From the NCBI GenBank assembly GCA_000231825.2, contig JH720310.1, forward strand, positions 526,396 through 590,395: DNA of 64,000 nucleotides, read 5' to 3'. This DNA is from Tetrahymena elliotti 4EA. Lineage: Eukaryota; Ciliophora; Oligohymenophorea; Hymenostomatida; Tetrahymenidae. The translations under genes were made by a program, and so were the position numbers. Shown here piece after piece: positions 61,560 to 64,000 of this stretch. Position 1 is the first letter of the stretch. Each line of letters begins with the position of its first letter. Below the pieces are notes generated by a model. That model was given only the letters and a program-made list of their open reading frames with translations, was not told the origin of the DNA and made no database searches.

Positions 61560-62206
61560 TTTATCTAAAACTAAAAAAATTCAAGATTATCATCTGTATT
61601 ATTTATACCAATTAATTTTAAATTGTAGTTCAATACTTTAACTCAAAACAAAAATAATTAATTCAAACAAAAAATATCTGTTGACATAAATTTACATATT
61701 TTTAATTTTTAAAGAAAAAATAATAATAAACATTTTTATAAAAATTACAATGAATTGTATGTAATACAATATTTTTATAACATTTTTTAATTATTTTTTT
61801 AACTTATTTATGAATATAAAAAATAAAATTTTAATTTTTCACTCATATTAGAACAATAACTATATTGGATATTTTGAAGAATTTATTTTAACAAAACCAT
61901 TGTTTTTATAGACCTATTTAGTCATTTTTTGTCTTAAATTATAAATCTTTAGTTGAAAGCAAAGTTGCTAAATTTAATGTATTTAATCATGATTATATTT
62001 TGTGTTTTCATAATTTTTTAATGATAAATTTAAATAAAAATAGATGGAATATCTTTATTATTTATTATTTGAAAAAGGATCCATCAAATGGAAGAGAAAT
62101 GTTTAGAAAATTCTAAATTGTATTTTAATAATTTTTAAAATGAAAGTAGTGGATAAGAAAAAAAAATAATTATTTTTTGATTAAAAACGCATTAAGATAG
62201 ATAGAT
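61560..62206. other. spacer between the tandem paralogues
   Basis: It contains the trailer of unit A and the leader of unit B, which are each duplicated (see the segmental repeat). The middle (about 61740-62000) is unique AT-rich DNA with no gene. Confidence 0.6.
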
Positions 62207-63415
62207 ATGTTCAGAAAATAATTCGCTAATTTAATTCCTATTTTAAGTAGGAATACGTAAATAGTTAAATATTTTAAAAGTTATAAGCAAAGTCAGATGA
62301 TTGAACACAAACACTTATTTCGGAAAAGCAGATTCACCATTTTTAACATATTTAAAAGTAGTGAAGAGTAATAATAAAATAAAAATAAAAATGACGCTAG
62401 TAAGATATTTAAAATGATTGAATAAGAGCAAAATGAATTAAAATATCAGTAATATGTAATGGATCTATCTGGTTTACTTTACTAAGCAATAGAGTAAGAA
62501 GCTGAGAAAGAGTAAAAAACAGATTCTATTTGTTTGAGGGACTATATTGAAGATTTAGTTGAAAACTCTGAGACATTAAACAAAAGTAATATGTACATTA
62601 TCAAATTTGTGCTGTATTAAGGAAATTTTAAAATGGATTTGCATGAGTAGAATTAAAAGTACATAGATTTATTTACTTCTGATTAATTTATTGAAAATGA
62701 TTTTGAAACAATTTATAGCTAATATCAAAAATACTTAGCATCTTATTTGCCTCAATATTTATAATTCTCAAAAAAAGAATAAGAAGCAATCAAAATATGT
62801 GAAAAGTTTTTAAATGATATTCTTATAGAAAATGAAATTTCAAGTTTGGGTTTGTAAAACATTTATGCAATTTTAATCAGTCTTTATAGAAGTTAAAATT
62901 AGCACATTCAGGCATTTAAATTAGTAGATAAAGTAGTTTATTTAATAGAATAAGAAACATATATGCAAGATGAAGTAGAATTTATCACTCACCCAATGCA
63001 AGAATTAGTGTATTTAACAAAGTACTGTTATGACTATCAATAGTATGAATATGCCTATAAATTATTAGACAAAGTTGTTTAAATCATGGATTAAAACTTA
63101 ACCGAAGCTTTTGAATAACTTTCTTACGAAGTGAATTTACTTAAAAATTTAGATAAGCATAATAAAATATTACTCCAAATAAAAACTTAAACTAAAAACT
63201 AATAAGAAGAAATAGAAAAGAGTATTTAAGTAAACTTCATCAAATCTTTAGAAAAATTTCTTGACTATTAGGAATAATTCAATAAAACCAAGGAAATAAA
63301 AACAAAAAGTTAGCATATCAACACTCTTATTGATAATAACTTACATAAATTCTCTTCTGATTCAAAGGACAAAATACTACAAATTCTCCATAAATATGAC
63401 TACAACACAAATTGA
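62207..63415 (+). CDS. helical (possibly TPR-like) protein, tandem copy B
   Basis: A single exon encodes 402 aa. It is collinear with copy A: shared stretches include KSYKQSQ, then RFTIFN, then DSICLRDYIEDLVENSETLN (perfectly conserved), then YEYAYKLL and the C-terminal ILHKYDYNTN. Differences are mainly in Gln/Glu/Lys positions and small indels. Both copies keep full-length open frames, which suggests both are under selection or the duplication is not old. Expression cannot be judged from sequence. Confidence 0.8.
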
Positions 63416-63534
63416 TTTATTTATTGTATAGAAATTATCATTTAGTTTTAAATTGCTTTAACTCATAACAAAAATAATTAATTCAAACAAAAAATATCTG
63501 TTTATTTAGATTTACGTATTTTTAATTTTTAAAG

Positions 63535-63539
63535 AAAAA

Positions 63540-63578
<39 letters not shown>

Positions 63579-63580
63579 AC
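63535..63580. repeat. AAAT/AATA microsatellite
   Basis: About eleven tandem AAAT units lie in the trailer of unit B. At the matching place unit A has only a short AATAATAATAA run, so the array expanded in one copy. Confidence 0.95.
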
Positions 63581-63596
63581 AAAGTAAGAAATTTAC

Positions 63597-64000
63597 TTTT
63601 TCAAAAGTAATACCATATTTCTTTTGCATTCTCAATCTCAACACTTCGCCATTAGTCAAAAATGAACTACCCTCTTACCAAATTGTGAATTATCTATGTA
63701 TAGCTTCATTTAAAGTACTAAAAACCAGAAATTGAAAATATTTCTTAAAAAATATTTGAGTGAAGTTTAGTTAGATTAAAAACAAATATTTTTCAGGTTT
63801 AATTAAAATCTAAATGGATAGATCATAGTTCAGATTGATTTACATAGAATATTTTTACCCTTAAAATTGACTATTCTCCATATCAGAATTAATTTTAAGG
63901 AATGTATGTAATAAACTTAAATTGGGAAGAAATAAAAGGTACCAATTCATTCATACAGGTTACTAAATAATTTCTTCCATACTTTTAGTTTAATTGAAGC
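63597..64000 (-). CDS. partial minus-strand gene running off the window
   Basis: Exon 63717-63597 reads TLNEAIHRQFTIWQEGSS, then FLTNGEVLRLRMQKKYGITF. It has a good acceptor (TTTTTAG) upstream and a GTAAAT donor downstream. It joins in phase 2 to an exon ending at 63964 (reads SMEEIIY, with a possible ATG at 63980) that continues past the window edge. The codons are clearly coding-like. No further 3' exon was found before the plus-strand gene B, and read-through enters the microsatellite, so the 3' end may be lost. Family not recognised. Confidence 0.5.

Larger units (their letters stand above)
60150..63540 (+). repeat. tandem segmental duplication, period 1,847 bp
   Basis: Unit A (about 60150-61735) and unit B (about 62000-63540) each carry one gene plus leader and trailer. 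Leaders share AATTTTTTAATGATAAATTTA and GATTAAAAACGCATT. Trailers share ACAAAAATAATTAATTCAAA and TATTTTTAATTTTTAAAG. Divergence is moderate in codons and higher in flanks. Confidence 0.9.

Noticed and set aside
63535..63580. AAAT array as CRISPR-like or functional repeat
   Set aside because: It is a plain tetranucleotide microsatellite with no spacers.

Overview
The window looks like macronuclear DNA of a Tetrahymena-like ciliate. It is very AT-rich. Long, recognisable proteins appear only when TGA is the sole stop and TAA/TAG are read as glutamine. The genes carry many short AT-rich GT..AG introns. All gene models below were translated by hand under that code, and the exon phases were checked by arithmetic. 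No bacterial-style operons, CRISPR arrays, rRNA or convincing tRNA genes were seen.

Layout. 1-4304 is mostly intergenic with one small gene (1717-2229). 4305-9250 (+) is a six-exon cation-channel-like protein with a cyclic-nucleotide-binding domain and a CCHC knuckle. 10432-12719 (-) is an A/B-type cyclin. 14865-19337 (-) is a membrane-anchored coiled-coil protein ending in a DUF2135-like domain. 20517-21439 (+) is a small multi-span membrane protein. 24344-31868 (+) is a CBM20 + trehalose-6-phosphate synthase + trehalose phosphatase fusion whose catalytic motifs have decayed. 34360-39857 (+) is a NEMF/Rqc2 homologue of ribosome-associated quality control, and 40374-44685 (-) is a long ADP-ribosylglycohydrolase-like protein that converges on it. 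48579-53567 (+) is an intronless, cysteine-rich, multi-span surface protein of 1662 aa.

The right part (about 45-64 kb) is a different kind of territory. It holds relic 3' ends of the surface-protein family on both sides of the intact gene, two different Tc1/mariner-type transposase relics, a 96-bp direct repeat around one relic block, an orphan 3' fragment of a second family, a broken minus-strand gene, and a tandem pair of helical proteins (60360-61559 and 62207-63415). A truncated minus-strand gene runs off the right edge. The left 45 kb are ordinary conserved and ciliate-specific genes; the right 19 kb look like a duplication and decay zone for fast-evolving families.

The most interesting signals are: enzyme folds kept with their active sites eroded (TPS/TPP and ADP-ribosylglycohydrolase); a channel without the canonical potassium filter or voltage-sensor arginines; and several unrelated introns carrying private degenerate tandem repeats, some of which copy a 3' splice-site region of the same gene.
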